Under the pieces are notes generated by a model. That model had not been told where the DNA came from. It ran no database searches and worked only from the letters and a program-made list of their open reading frames with translations. Shown here one piece after another: positions 45,984 to 54,301 of a DNA stretch of 64,000 nucleotides. The DNA comes from Pedobacter sp. FW305-3-2-15-E-R2A2 (GTDB taxonomy: Bacteria; Bacteroidota; Bacteroidia; Sphingobacteriales; Sphingobacteriaceae), in NCBI RefSeq assembly GCF_038446955.1, contig NZ_CP151803.1:3472001-3536000 (forward strand). Direction: 5' to 3'. A program made the translations under genes and the position numbers. How positions within the stretch are numbered: the stretch's first letter is position 1; each line of letters begins with the position of its first letter.

Positions 45984-47834
45984 ATGAAAGCGATACCTAT
46001 ATTTCTACTTGCAGGACTGCTGATGACAGCCTCCTGTAAAAAATACCTCGACGTAGTACCCGCCGAGTATACGACCGATAAAGAAGTCTTTAACAATATC
46101 AATTTAACGGAGCAGGCACTGGCACGGTTGTACAATGCACTTCCAAATGATTTGGGCTCAAATATTTCTGCCTATACAGATGAAACCTATCACCATTGGT
46201 TTGATAACTCAGGAGCAATAGATGCTTATAAGTTTAACCTGGGTAGCTGGAGCAATACCGATAACCCACAGGACAACTGGTCGGGAAAATACCAGGACAT
46301 CAGAAGGGCCAACATTTTCATTTCCCGAATCGATAATGTACCTGTGCCACTTAACCGGGGCGATTATTACGCGATATGGAAACCGCGCTATAAAGCGGAA
46401 GCACGTTTCCTGAGGGCGCAGTTTTATTTTGAACTGTTCAAGAGGTATGGTGCCGTGCCGATCATGACGAACAGTGAAGACATTGATCCCCGTGACATCG
46501 AAAAGACCCTGGTTTACCGCAACTCAGTTGATGAGGTGGTGAACTTTATCGTTGCTGAATGTACCGCAATTTCGACAGAACTTCCTTTGAGCCATGATAA
46601 TGCTCAGATCGGCCGGATTACCAAAGGTGCGGCACTGGCGCTAAAAGCCAGAACTTTGCTCTATGCAGCCAGTCCTTTATTCAATGGTAATAGCTTGTAC
46701 TCAGGGATTAAAAATTCAGATGGCAAGTCCTTGTTTGGAGGAACCTATGATAAAGAAAAATGGAAAAAGGCGGCAGATGCAGCTAAAGAGGTGATCGACC
46801 TGGGCGTCTATGCATTGTATAGTCCTTTCCCTACAAATCCGGTTCAAAATTACGCAGCTCAATTCTACACCAGGGATTATAGCGAAACGATTCTGCCCAG
46901 AATCATTGGCAATGGAACAGGTTTCGATGGGGATCACCTCCCAAATGGTCAGCCCTTTAGGGGAAACGGAAAGCTGACCCCACTCGTGGAACTCGTCAAT
47001 GCTTATGAAATGAACAACGGTTATCCCATAAATGAACCCGGTTCAGGTTACGAAGCGACAGGAACCTGGAGTGGTCAGCTTTGGGATGGACTGAAGTTTC
47101 AGGAGGTTAGCAATATATCTAATTGGTATAAAAACCGTGACCCAAGGTTATATGCTTCTATTATGTTCCAGTATTCGGTATGGCGCTTGGACGCGGCGAA
47201 ACGTCCAGCCAGGTATGCTTATTGGGGTTCCACTGGTGCGCAGGGCGATGGCTGGGTGGCGGGTAAAGCCGGAACCAGTCCCTGGGGTTATAACATCCGT
47301 AAATTCCTGAGTCCGGAATATGACAGGAATTCAAATACAGGTACAGGAAGACGCAATTTTCCAATATTCAGGCTGGCAGAAATCTACTTAGGCTATGCTG
47401 AAGCGATGAACGAATACCTGGACCAACCGGATAACCGGGTTTATGAATATCTGAATCTGGTAAGACAGCGGGTAAATATGCCAGGACTGCCCTTATTGGC
47501 GACAGACAATACGAAGATCGGGATGCGCAAGCGGATCCAGAACGAAAGACGTGTTGAGTTGGCCTTTGAAGGCCATAGGTTCTGGGATGTAAGAAGGTGG
47601 ATGATCGCGAAAACTGTAGATAATGGCGCTGTAAACGTGATGAATGCACGCCCTTCAACGGAGGAATTGACGGCCACCGGCTTAAACATCACTACTGAAG
47701 CAGCCGGAGTTGCAGTATTTTACAAACCGGTAGTGATTCAAACCCGGGTATTTACAGATAAACATTATTTAATGCCTGTCCCGCAGAATGAAATTGATAA
47801 AGACCCAAATCTGGTACAGAATTATGGATGGTAG
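45984..47834 (+). CDS. SusD/RagB-family glycan-binding lipoprotein
   Basis: The 616-residue product has lipoprotein signal LAGLLMTASCKK. The SusD helical core shows RYKAEARFLRAQFYFELFKR and KGAALALKARTLLYAASPLF, and the C-terminal RIQNERRVELAFEGHRFWDV and RRW. It caps the SusC barrel and delivers glycans. It ends with the conserved LMPVPQNEIDKDPNLVQNYG. Confidence 0.95.
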   Translation: MKAIPIFLLAGLLMTASCKKYLDVVPAEYTTDKEVFNNINLTEQALARLYNALPNDLGSNISAYTDETYHHWFDNSGAIDAYKFNLGSWSNTDNPQDNWSGKYQDIRRANIFISRIDNVPVPLNRGDYYAIWKPRYKAEARFLRAQFYFELFKRYGAVPIMTNSEDIDPRDIEKTLVYRNSVDEVVNFIVAECTAISTELPLSHDNAQIGRITKGAALALKARTLLYAASPLFNGNSLYSGIKNSDGKSLFGGTYDKEKWKKAADAAKEVIDLGVYALYSPFPTNPVQNYAAQFYTRDYSETILPRIIGNGTGFDGDHLPNGQPFRGNGKLTPLVELVNAYEMNNGYPINEPGSGYEATGTWSGQLWDGLKFQEVSNISNWYKNRDPRLYASIMFQYSVWRLDAAKRPARYAYWGSTGAQGDGWVAGKAGTSPWGYNIRKFLSPEYDRNSNTGTGRRNFPIFRLAEIYLGYAEAMNEYLDQPDNRVYEYLNLVRQRVNMPGLPLLATDNTKIGMRKRIQNERRVELAFEGHRFWDVRRWMIAKTVDNGAVNVMNARPSTEELTATGLNITTEAAGVAVFYKPVVIQTRVFTDKHYLMPVPQNEIDKDPNLVQNYGW

Positions 47835-47857
47835 CACAATAATGTCCACTTAAAGTA

Positions 47858-47894
47858 AGTCCCCTGGTTTGAAGAAAAGCCAGGGGATTTTTTA
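47858..47894 (+). terminator. Rho-independent terminator after susD
   Basis: TCCCCTGG and CCAGGGGATTTTTT pair around a 12-base loop, with a T-run, between convergent genes. Confidence 0.88.
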
Positions 47895-48347
47895 TAAGGG
47901 TGTGGTAAGGGCCATTTTCATGATATGTTTATCGATTCCCTTACCAAACCCATCTGGTACAATACCCACCGTCTTAAATCCATTTTTTTCATAAAATTTT
48001 GCGGTATGCTGGGAAGTCTCCACTTTGTAGATTTTGGTAGGGTATAATTTCTTTAACAGGTCTATCCTATATTGAGTAAGCAGTTTACCTATTCCTTTCA
48101 GGTGGTATTCGGCATGTACCATTCCCCAGGACAGGCCCGCTTCATCCGTTTCCTTTTCCAGAAAGATTCCACCGCAACAGAGCACCTGCCCACCATCCTC
48201 GATAACATAGTAATGATCTTCAGTATGATGATCTAAAAATGCTTCAAATAATTGCAATTCCCCCGGAGCAAAAAATTTAGGTAAATTGCTTTTAAAGATT
48301 TCGATACATCTCTCTCTGAAGACAGGTGTGTATTTTATAATATGCAT
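47892..48347 (-). CDS. GNAT-family acetyltransferase
   Basis: The 151-residue product has a GNAT fold: MVHAEYHLKGIGKLLTQYRI is the acetyl-CoA pyrophosphate loop (Q/R-x-x-G-x-G/A), and TAKFYEKNGFKTVG is the C-terminal motif. The substrate is unknown. It is 11 bp downstream of the DUF1801 gene and probably in one operon with it. Confidence 0.87.
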   Translation of the reverse strand: MHIIKYTPVFRERCIEIFKSNLPKFFAPGELQLFEAFLDHHTEDHYYVIEDGGQVLCCGGIFLEKETDEAGLSWGMVHAEYHLKGIGKLLTQYRIDLLKKLYPTKIYKVETSQHTAKFYEKNGFKTVGIVPDGFGKGIDKHIMKMALTTPL

Positions 48348-48358
48348 GAGGATTATGG

Positions 48359-48793
48359 TTAATTTTCTTCATCCCGGGACTCAGCACCATATCGTATTGC
48401 TGCTTCAAGTACCTCAAGGTTTATATCTTTTAACGTTTTGAACCGAATACAATATCCGGTCACGCTCGCTTTGCCTAGTTTTTCTCCATAGGTTCGGACT
48501 AAATAGGTCTTATCCTTTAAACCAAGAATGTAGATAGAGATTCCGGTTTTGTTGGCGCTCAAACCAATTTGAAAAAAATCCATAGTCTTTCCATTGGCAT
48601 ATTTTATGATCTGAAATCCATAGCCTATAGTAGGGTTACTAACCGTTTTATTTTCACTGTTTTTACCATTGTCGAACCATAATCTACAACCTGGCAAAAT
48701 CTCAAGTAGGAGCTGGTGTAACTCCTGCATATCTCTACGCTTTGCTTCAGGTTGGCTGGTAATACACGTTTTGATTTGTTCCTGTACGTCCAT
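48359..48793 (-). CDS. DUF1801-type small protein
   Basis: The 144-residue product shows the DUF1801/YdhG-like pattern: a helical N-terminus (PEAKRRDMQELHQLLLEILP), an NPTIGYGFQIIKYANGK core and KASVTGYCIRFKTLKDINLE. No biochemical function is established for this family. Likely cotranscribed with the acetyltransferase. Confidence 0.7.
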   Translation of the reverse strand: MDVQEQIKTCITSQPEAKRRDMQELHQLLLEILPGCRLWFDNGKNSENKTVSNPTIGYGFQIIKYANGKTMDFFQIGLSANKTGISIYILGLKDKTYLVRTYGEKLGKASVTGYCIRFKTLKDINLEVLEAAIRYGAESRDEEN

Positions 48794-48848
48794 AAAATAG
48801 ATATCTGTGTCTAAATCTATAAATTTAATAACCTTGAAAAAAAATAAT

Positions 48849-49019
48849 ATGATGAAATTGACGATCTACCAGGTTGATGCCTTCTCGCAGCAGGTGTTTA
48901 AAGGAAACCCTGCAGCAGTATGCCCTTTAAGAGAATGGTTGGCCGATGAGGTGTTATTGAATATCGCAAATCTATATTTAACCTGTTTTCTCCGGAGTTG
49001 CTTTGCAGTCACATTCTAA
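48849..49019 (+). pseudogene. PhzF-family isomerase-like gene, N-terminal scrap
   Basis: MMKLTIYQVDAFSQQVFKGN followed by PAAVCPLREWLADEVLLNIA is a textbook PhzF start, but intact proteins have about 260-300 residues. After the AN at ~48972 the sequence lapses. In another frame IFNLFSPELLCSHI recalls the next PhzF block (LRWFTPxVEVxLCGHAT), suggesting a small deletion with frameshift. Nothing else of the gene remains before the terpene synthase at 49248. Confidence 0.7.
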
Positions 49020-49247
49020 ATATTTTATTGTGAATATGTTGCAAAATTATTTCATAAGTAATGCAGCATATTTTATGAATAAGTTTTAAATTAGATGGTG
49101 TTACACAGTAATTGACTCATATATAGAAGAGTATATACCAATTGGTCTTAGTGGATTGCGTTTGTTGCGTTAATTTGAAGTGTTATAGAAGGAGCTTAAT
49201 GAAATTTGATTTGAGAAACCGAAGTATCATTTTAAAAAATTACAGCA

Positions 49248-50291
49248 ATGACAACAGAACAATTTAAAGAGCAGTACAGCTCGGCCAATTATTTGCCGGT
49301 TGATTATTATCCATGGCCAAACCTGATCAACCCGCATGTAGAACAAATGGGAAGAGATATGGATTCCTGGATCGACAAGGACTATACCTTTTTAACGGAA
49401 AAACAAAGGGAGAAGTACAAAAAAATGAGGCTCCATTACTGCACTGCCAGGATGGTCCCAAATCTAAGTTATGAACATGTAATGCCCTGCAATAAATTTA
49501 TGCTCTTCTATGTTGTAGTAGACGACCAACTGGAGTATGCCCCTATTGAAGAAATTGAACACCAATGTGAACGCCTTACAGCAATACTAAAAGGAGACGA
49601 CCCAAGGCCAGACGAAAATGGCATGTATCTCCATGCAGCACTTATAAGAGATGAATACCGCGCTTTTATGCCTGAAGAGTGGATGGAACGATTTATAGAA
49701 GACTTTTACAGAACCTTCAGATATGGGATAGGAGTAGAAACCCCTTACAAAGCAGCTACCCGTCCACCTTCACTTGTCCTTTTTAAAGCCATCCGGCAGC
49801 ATTCAGTACTGATGTACCCATATTTATGCTGGGCAGAAATTCAACCAGGTCTTGTTTTACCAAAACACATTGCAGAGCACCCGATCATGCAACACATTAA
49901 GAACCTAATGGTTAGGGTGATTGCCTGGCAAAATGATTTTCATTCTCTGCCCAAAGAAATAGCACATAAAACAGAGGTATTTAACCTTATCCCTGTCTTG
50001 CAACTGGAACATAAGATTTCCCTGGATGAAGCATGCACCAAAGCATTTCACATCCACAATGAAGAGCTGGCAGAAATTCTTGCTTTACACATGGAGTATC
50101 GTGAATTTGGTGTTTATCAGGAGCATGTAGATAAATACGTTCATAACTTTGGACTTATGATACAGGGAGTTAATACTTTTTATCTTCGGGATACCATGCG
50201 TTACTTAGCAGGAGGAGAGGGCTTTGCCTGGCCGGAAAAAGAAAGTGCAGTTACAACCCCTAAAAAATGTATCACTAATGGAAGAACGTAA
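49248..50291 (+). CDS. Class I terpene synthase
   Basis: In the 347-residue product the aspartate-rich motif is D92-D-Q-L-E96, the NSE triad N229-D-x-x-S233-x-x-K236-E237 and the RY pair Arg318-Tyr319. A pyrophosphate-sensor Arg183 sits 46 residues before the NSE motif, as usual. All metal- and diphosphate-binding elements are present, so the enzyme is likely active on geranyl, farnesyl or geranylgeranyl diphosphate. It overlaps the methyltransferase gene by 14 bp. No prenyltransferase or oxidase is visible nearby. Confidence 0.93.
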   Translation: MTTEQFKEQYSSANYLPVDYYPWPNLINPHVEQMGRDMDSWIDKDYTFLTEKQREKYKKMRLHYCTARMVPNLSYEHVMPCNKFMLFYVVVDDQLEYAPIEEIEHQCERLTAILKGDDPRPDENGMYLHAALIRDEYRAFMPEEWMERFIEDFYRTFRYGIGVETPYKAATRPPSLVLFKAIRQHSVLMYPYLCWAEIQPGLVLPKHIAEHPIMQHIKNLMVRVIAWQNDFHSLPKEIAHKTEVFNLIPVLQLEHKISLDEACTKAFHIHNEELAEILALHMEYREFGVYQEHVDKYVHNFGLMIQGVNTFYLRDTMRYLAGGEGFAWPEKESAVTTPKKCITNGRT

Positions 50292-50910
50292 ACAACACTG
50301 GGAAAATATCTACGGCCATAAACAGCCCAATGAGGTCAGCTGGACACAGGAAGTCCCTGAAACCTCCATGAAATTTATCAACAGCTTTAATCTGCCTAAG
50401 ACCGCGAAGATCATTGACATTGGTGGTGGAGACAGTAAGTTGGTGGATTTTTTAGTGGAAGAAGGTTATCAAAATGTTACGGTATTGGACATCTCGGAAA
50501 AGGCATTGGAACGTGCTAAAACTCGTCTCGGCGACAAAGCAGATCAGGTGACCTGGATTGCTTCTGATGTCCTCGATTTCGTACCCGAAGAGAAATATGA
50601 GGTATGGCATGACCGTGCGGCATTCCATTTTTTAACCACAACTGATCAGATTGCCAACTATCTGAATACTGCCGAAAATGCGGTAGGAAAGAATATGGTT
50701 ATCGGTACTTTTTCAGAAAATGGCCCGCTGAAATGCAGTGGACTTCCGATCAAGCAATATTCAGAGGCGGAGCTGCAAGCGACGCTTGCAAAAGGTTTTG
50801 AGAAAATCAACTGCATCACTGAAGATCACATCACGCCTTTCGGTACCACTCAGAATTTTCTTTTTTGCAGTTTTTTAAAGCGTGAAGTACAACAGAAAGG
50901 TCAGGATTAA
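50278..50910 (+). CDS. Class I SAM-dependent methyltransferase coupled to the terpene synthase
   Basis: ATG 50278 (MEERKQHWENIYGHKQPNEV) is chosen; the longer frame is only the overlap with the upstream gene. In the 210-residue product motif I is KIIDIGGGDSKLVDFLVEEG and the later strand is YEVWHDRAAFHFLT. The 14-bp overlap with the synthase gene suggests coupled translation. It may methylate a prenyl diphosphate or terpene product, but it also resembles general small-molecule methyltransferases, so the link is only contextual. Confidence 0.85.
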   Translation: MEERKQHWENIYGHKQPNEVSWTQEVPETSMKFINSFNLPKTAKIIDIGGGDSKLVDFLVEEGYQNVTVLDISEKALERAKTRLGDKADQVTWIASDVLDFVPEEKYEVWHDRAAFHFLTTTDQIANYLNTAENAVGKNMVIGTFSENGPLKCSGLPIKQYSEAELQATLAKGFEKINCITEDHITPFGTTQNFLFCSFLKREVQQKGQD

Positions 50911-50930
50911 TTGTTAATCCCTGACCTTTC
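50895..50930 (+). terminator. Hairpin at the end of the methyltransferase gene
   Basis: GAAAGGTCAGG-ATTAA and TTAAT-CCCTGACCTTTC pair; the stop codon lies inside the stem. It probably ends transcription of the terpene pair. Confidence 0.65.
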
Positions 50931-50967
50931 CTAAACGATTTCGTTTCTAGATACCTACTTTTCCTTT

Positions 50968-51565
50968 TTATTGCTCTGACAATAATTTGTCTAATTTTTT
51001 CCTAGAATCCGGGTTTTCTTTTATGGACACCGCCTTTTTGAAATAATCAATCGCTTTTGATTTATCGCCAATTGCCAGGAAATAGTCGCCATAAGAGTCA
51101 TAGACATTAAAACTCTCAGGATAATTGGCCACATTTATCTTAAATAGTCCTCCGGCTTTATCATACTGCTTTTGCTGCAGAAAATTATATCCAAGGCCAT
51201 TTATCATGTTTTCAGGTGGAGAAAGCTTATAACCAAACAGTTTTGAAACTTCCTCATAATGTTTTTCGAATTTATTGACCAAGTCTACCTTAGGATCTGA
51301 AAAGTCTGTAGGAGAAAGTTTAAAACGATACTTGTTAAAGATGAAACGAAGTGCATCATATGCTGCGATTAAGGGTACAGATCCGTGATCATCATCGCTA
51401 TAATACATTCCAACTACCTGGTACATGTACCCAGATTTTTCTTTGTTCATTCAGAATTTTTGACTGGATGCTATCGATTGTTCCGATGGTCACTTTATTG
51501 TCCATTTGAGCCAGGGCACATATTGAAAAAAATACGGCAAGAACTGAAAGAGTTAATTTTTTCAT
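50968..51565 (-). pseudogene. Esterase (alpha/beta hydrolase + TPR) gene with central deletion
   Basis: ATG 51565 opens a signal peptide (MKKLTLSVLAVFFSICALAQ) and the esterase start SIQSKILNEQRKIWVHVP. It then runs into a stop. In the next frame the gene's end appears: YYSDDDHGSVPLIAAYDALR, the last piece of the hydrolase domain with its catalytic His. After it come TPR helices (NVYDSYGDYFLAIGDKSKAI) to the stop at 50968. Roughly 230 residues with the nucleophile are gone and the two ends are out of frame. Confidence 0.75.
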
Positions 51566-51782
51566 TATAGATAGTGTGGTTTGCTATTACTTATGATAAT
51601 CTTCAGTTCAAGATAGTTAATTTCTTTTGAAAAAATGATGGCCAGTTTATGGATGAATAGGAAAATGAAAGAGGCCCTAGCCAGGGTTGGCAGGACCTCA
51701 ATCTTAAATTAACGCTCTCAGTAATTTAATTGGCAATAAGTATGCCATTATTTAAACAAGAGTTCCTGTAAAACATCTGTCA

Positions 51783-52034
51783 TTAATGAGTAGCTGGAGT
51801 TTTTGAATTGCGGACTTTTATTTCATCGCTTACCGCTTTTAATGAAATGAATATTGGGAACCATGTTATAGGGAGTACAATTAAAGGAATAAATAGAATT
51901 GGTTTGGCTTTAAGAAAGTACAATGTTAAAGCCGCCAACACACCCAATATTGCAAATGCAATCAAAGAGGCCTTTATCATTGATTTTTTCCTAGTCAATT
52001 CATTTAAGCTTAATTCTGATAGTTTCTTCATCAC
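51783..52034 (-). CDS. Small membrane protein of unknown function
   Basis: The 83-residue product has two hydrophobic helices (~21-40 and 46-66) and a basic N-terminus (MMKKLSELSLNELTRKKSMI). No family recognised. It stands alone; a 216-bp gap to the esterase scrap holds nothing obvious. Confidence 0.5.
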   Translation of the reverse strand: MMKKLSELSLNELTRKKSMIKASLIAFAILGVLAALTLYFLKAKPILFIPLIVLPITWFPIFISLKAVSDEIKVRNSKTPATH

Positions 52035-52099
52035 TCGATTTTTTTTCTATAAAAATCTGTGTAAAAATATTCTTTAAAGCTACACTATAGTGTAATTTT

Positions 52100-52390
52100 T
52101 TACTCGTCATATTGGTTCTTCTGTCTAAATTTCTCAGTCAGGTTATTTACTGCCAAAAAATTATAACCAATATCAATAACTCTGTCTTTAAATTTAAAGT
52201 ATCTGCCGTCGGTATTGATGATTTCCTTTTTACCTTCATCATTCCAATCGACTTCACTCCGAATGCTTTGGAATAAACAATCTTATAATTTTCAAAAACA
52301 ACCACGCTAAATCCCGGCAGCTTGTATTTTTCTAATTGTTGTTCAATAGGTAAGCTGTCCGTTATGTAGCTACTGTTGAGAAGAGTAGGG
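52100..52390 (-). pseudogene. Serine hydrolase (beta-lactamase-like) scrap with internal deletion
   Basis: Minus-strand reading gives a typical N-terminus, DSLPIEQQLEKYKLPGFSVV and VFENYKIVYSKAFGVKS. In another frame the C-terminal end follows: WNDEGKKEIINTDGRYFKFK and DRVIDIGYNFLAVNNLTEKF with stop at 52100-52102. The SxxK and YxN catalytic core that belongs between is missing. Confidence 0.6.
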
Positions 52391-52396
52391 GGATAG

Positions 52397-53296
52397 CTAC
52401 ACTTGCATCGTTTTTTTTGTCAGATTATTCTTCATAAATGCATCAATCACCATAGTATTCAAGTCATTAGGAAGCGCATGTCCCATCCCTTCGATTTCCA
52501 TAAAATAGGCATTCGAGATTGAGTTGGCGATGTCTCTGCCACAGGCCAGGGGAAATATGGGGTCCTCTGTTCCATGAAGCACTAACGTAGGTATCTTGAT
52601 TTTCTGCAATCGACTTAAATCGTAAGGTGTTAATGTCATCGCACAAATTTGGCCTAAAATATTGGCTGATGGTGCCCTTTGCAAGTCTTTCAGAATGTTC
52701 TCTTTTTCTTCTTCTGTATTAATTGGAAAACGACTTCCCGCTATGGCTTTGACAAATTCCAGTCTCTGATTCAGATATAAATTCAATTCCTCATTAAAAT
52801 CAGGCATTGGACGAAGCATTAAATCCATTACCTCAGCTTTGGTTCGGGGTAAAGCTGGATTTAAAGAAGTCGACATAATAATGGTTAAACTCTCTATCCG
52901 TTCCGGAAAATCTGATGCGATGATTTGTGCAATTACCCCACCTAAAGAACGACCCAATACATGTACTTTTTCGACTTTCAATTCATCCAGTAGCGCAATA
53001 ACATCATTGGCCATATCCACCAATTTATAAGCGTTTTTTGGATATTTTCCCTGTTGAAGGAGAGCAATCAGCTCAGTCACATTATTTATATCATATTCGA
53101 TAAAAGAAGATAAACCTGAATCTCTATTGTCAAAACGAATAACTCTAAATCCTTTATCTACAAATTCCTGACAAAAGGAAGCGCTCCAACTCGTCATTTG
53201 ACTTCCTAATCCTGAAATCAACAATACTGTTTCAGAATTTTCAGCACCCATAATATCATAGAAGAGGTCAATCTTATTTAGCTTAGCAATTGGCAT
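52397..53296 (-). CDS. Alpha/beta hydrolase
   Basis: The 299-residue product has nucleophile Ser117 in GRSLGG, an acid Asp in LHGTEDPIFPL and a His in GMGHALPND. The strand VIRFDNRDSGLSS is typical of the epoxide hydrolase/3-oxoadipate lactonase-like group. Cytoplasmic. Together with the next two genes upstream (GIY-YIG-like, MarR), spaced 9-11 bp, it forms one operon that the MarR protein likely represses. Confidence 0.88.
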   Translation of the reverse strand: MPIAKLNKIDLFYDIMGAENSETVLLISGLGSQMTSWSASFCQEFVDKGFRVIRFDNRDSGLSSFIEYDINNVTELIALLQQGKYPKNAYKLVDMANDVIALLDELKVEKVHVLGRSLGGVIAQIIASDFPERIESLTIIMSTSLNPALPRTKAEVMDLMLRPMPDFNEELNLYLNQRLEFVKAIAGSRFPINTEEEKENILKDLQRAPSANILGQICAMTLTPYDLSRLQKIKIPTLVLHGTEDPIFPLACGRDIANSISNAYFMEIEGMGHALPNDLNTMVIDAFMKNNLTKKTMQV

Positions 53297-53307
53297 TTTT
53301 AATAAAT

Positions 53308-53655
53308 TTAATAATGTTCAATATTTCTTTTCGCCAAGCTTTCAAATACAGTCTGTTCCATTTTACTCAATTCCCTTCGATAATCAAAAAATGGATTCTC
53401 ATTTTCTACTAATACTTCAATCATTTCGAAACTAAACAGATCTTCCCCGAAGCTAGTCCAATCACACTGGAGGTTAGAATTTTCAAATTGTCCGTTTTTC
53501 AACATAAACCTGGTTCTATTGATCCAGGCCTCTGCATTAAGGGTAGATTTTAAAAATATTTTTCCATTTTGACTATTTGTTATAGCAAGAATCCCCATTG
53601 CTACTTTTTTATTTTCAAATTCTTCTCTGTATTTCTTTTTTACCTGTTTATCCAT
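53308..53655 (-). CDS. GIY-YIG-like small protein, degenerate
   Basis: The 115-residue product has the layout of Bacteroidota GIY-YIG-like proteins: MGILAITNSQNGKIFLKSTL, then INRTRFMLKNGQFENSNLQC and DWTSFGEDLFSFEMIEVL. The GIY and YIG triplets read GIL and FLK, so nuclease activity is uncertain. It lies between a MarR regulator and a hydrolase in one operon. Confidence 0.65.
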   Translation of the reverse strand: MDKQVKKKYREEFENKKVAMGILAITNSQNGKIFLKSTLNAEAWINRTRFMLKNGQFENSNLQCDWTSFGEDLFSFEMIEVLVENENPFFDYRRELSKMEQTVFESLAKRNIEHY

Positions 53656-53664
53656 CGTATTATT

Positions 53665-54090
53665 TTAATTGAACTTTGCAATCAAATCATTTAAAACATC
53701 CATAAATATGCTCTGATTTTTCTTTTTCAATGATGAAAATATTTCTTCGGCAACTTCTTCGGCGGTTATTTTAGCCTCTTCAAAAACCCGTTCACCAACT
53801 TTGGTCAATACAGCATAACTCACTCTTGCATCCCTGGCATTGGATTGGCGATCTACTAAACCTATTTTCTCCATCGGCGCAAGTAACCTTGTAATGCCAG
53901 AGGCAGTAATCCCCATTTTAACCGCCAGATCAATTCTTCGACATTGCTGGTTGGGGCTGTTTTTCAAAAGATAAAGTATGATGAAATCACTCAGGCCCAG
54001 ACCGTGGATATTCAGTTTATCAAATTTCTTCGAAAGAATTGCTTGAGTTTTTACAATAGCTAAAGCTGAATTTAAATTTTCACTAATCAT
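53665..54090 (-). CDS. MarR-family transcriptional regulator
   Basis: The 141-residue winged-helix protein has the recognition region CRRIDLAVKMGITASGITRL and the wing GLVDRQSNARDARVSYAVLT. MarR proteins bind palindromes near their own promoter and release on ligand binding. First gene of the operon with the GIY-YIG-like protein and the hydrolase. Confidence 0.9.
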   Translation of the reverse strand: MISENLNSALAIVKTQAILSKKFDKLNIHGLGLSDFIILYLLKNSPNQQCRRIDLAVKMGITASGITRLLAPMEKIGLVDRQSNARDARVSYAVLTKVGERVFEEAKITAEEVAEEIFSSLKKKNQSIFMDVLNDLIAKFN

Positions 54091-54155
54091 TGAAAAGTAC
54101 TTGAGTTGTTAAGTATTTACAAATGTAGTTTTTTATTCGGATGTTAAAAGGAGAT

Positions 54156-54301
54156 TTATTGATATTTATCTATGAAGCTTGCCATGTCACCAACGCGAAC
54201 AAATCAAATCGGGTAGTAGGAGTAACGACTATCCTTCCATCTTCAATCCCTAATTCTTTATCGATTATCTTTTTCAGTTTATCAAAGGTGTTTTCAGTCA
54301 T
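54156..54301 (-). pseudogene. Acyl-carrier-protein-like remnant lacking the phosphopantetheine site
   Basis: The ATG at 54301 overlaps the serine hydrolase stop (ATGA). It opens MTENTFDKLKKIIDKELGIE, then DGRIVVTPTTRFD, a normal carrier-protein first half. In another frame VRVGDMASFIDKYQ and a stop follow, like the VGDLVxYI end of such proteins. The DSL attachment motif and helix II between are missing. I infer an internal deletion; a short unrelated protein is the alternative. Confidence 0.5.

Noticed and set aside
34050..47834. Naming the exact polysaccharide substrate of the glycan locus
   Set aside because: GH43 and GH5-like families are too broad in activity to choose between arabinan, arabinoxylan and others from sequence alone.
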